Positions 63,915 to 64,000 of a stretch of DNA of 64,000 bases are shown here, in pieces. The stretch is from Bradyrhizobium sp. SZCCT0153. GTDB lineage: Bacteria; Pseudomonadota; Alphaproteobacteria; Rhizobiales; Xanthobacteraceae. The stretch's first letter is position 1, and each line of letters starts with the position of its first letter. Both the position numbers and the translations under genes were made by a program. Under the pieces are notes generated by a model. The model saw nothing but the letters and a program-made list of their open reading frames with translations, made no database searches and was not told where the DNA came from. The stretch covers positions 1,089,001-1,153,000 of the forward strand of contig NZ_JAFCKS010000001.1 of assembly GCF_018129995.1 (NCBI RefSeq), in the 5' to 3' direction.

Positions 63915-64000
63915 ATGTACATTTCCAATGAAGGCCTGATTGTCATCCTGTTCGTCGGCCTGGTCGCCGGCTGGCTGGCCGGCAAGGTAGTGCGGGGCGC
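63915..64000 (+). CDS. GlsB/YeaQ/YmgE family membrane protein (3' end cut by window)
   Basis: The visible 28 codons read MYISNEGLIVILFVGLVAGW, then LAGKVVRG. The ATG at 63915 has GGAGAGGG 14-7 bases upstream. The start GLIVILFVGLVAGWLAGKVV is the first TM of the small three-TM GlsB/YeaQ/YmgE (transglycosylase-associated) family, which is stress-related. Separate from the ABC operon, with 94 bp between them. Confidence 0.72.
   Translation, partial: MYISNEGLIVILFVGLVAGWLAGKVVRG

Noticed and set aside
1..64000. tRNA or rRNA genes, CRISPR arrays, intact insertion sequences or prophage
   Set aside because: I looked for cloverleaf-type ends, regular repeat-spacer arrays and transposase or phage motifs and saw none. 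Short tRNAs could be missed without a covariance search.

Overview
The window looks like chromosomal DNA of a slow-growing rhizobium, most likely Bradyrhizobium or a close relative. The reasons are high GC with strong third-position GC bias, an Irr-type iron regulator, a methanethiol S-methyltransferase of the type known from Bradyrhizobium, two peptide-type and one Liv-type ABC importers, and many G/C-rich intergenic palindromes. I found no tRNA, rRNA, CRISPR array, prophage or intact insertion sequence. The ends of the window cut two genes: rmuC on the left and a GlsB/YeaQ-type membrane protein on the right. All family calls were made by eye from motifs; no database search was run.

Layout. 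1-4573: rmuC, then divergent def-fmt-truA (N-terminal protein processing, initiator tRNA formylation, tRNA pseudouridylation), then a convergent metallo-beta-lactamase-fold hydrolase. 4756-10646: a chemoreceptor, an outer-membrane beta-barrel with a clear terminator, small orphan genes, an AEC-family permease and a translationally coupled pair of tiny genes. 10821-17071: a peptide-type ABC importer (substrate-binding protein, two permeases, one double ATPase), a divergent TetR regulator, and beyond it a near-consensus promoter with a TetR-type palindrome in its spacer, followed by a strongly structured leader. 17112-24084: a DUF3313-like lipoprotein, a DUF2147-like protein, an Irr-like regulator, and mddA plus a GFA-family protein lying between two paralogous winged-helix/TPR regulators.

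24489-33858: a mixed metabolic stretch with a fumarase/aspartase-superfamily lyase, an M29 aminopeptidase, a SUKH-like protein, a cupin, an amidohydrolase, a second MBL-fold hydrolase, a decayed PIN-domain gene and an ABC-2 type exporter pair. 34122-40976: livHMGF, an acyl-CoA synthetase and a Liv-type binding protein, all on the plus strand, reading as one import-and-activate unit for an organic acid. 41149-54277: a secreted LprI-like protein, a LapG-type transglutaminase-like cysteine peptidase, an AT-rich gap with a perfect 25-nt palindrome, a 2,718-residue type I-secreted adhesin-like protein, and a CHASE2 adenylate/guanylate cyclase. This suggests a surface-attachment locus with proteolytic release and nucleotide signalling. 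54455-63820: two divergent paralogous binding proteins and a second peptide-type ABC operon, in which a 65-aa AtzG-like protein and an amidase are translationally coupled between the two ATPases, suggesting uptake and hydrolysis of an amide or peptide.

The most useful leads are the adhesin/LapG-like/cyclase locus, the transporter-embedded AtzG-like/amidase pair, the TetR promoter-operator with structured leader, the tandem 22-bp repeats between the winged-helix regulator and mddA, and the family of G-rich palindromic repeats at eight intergenic sites.
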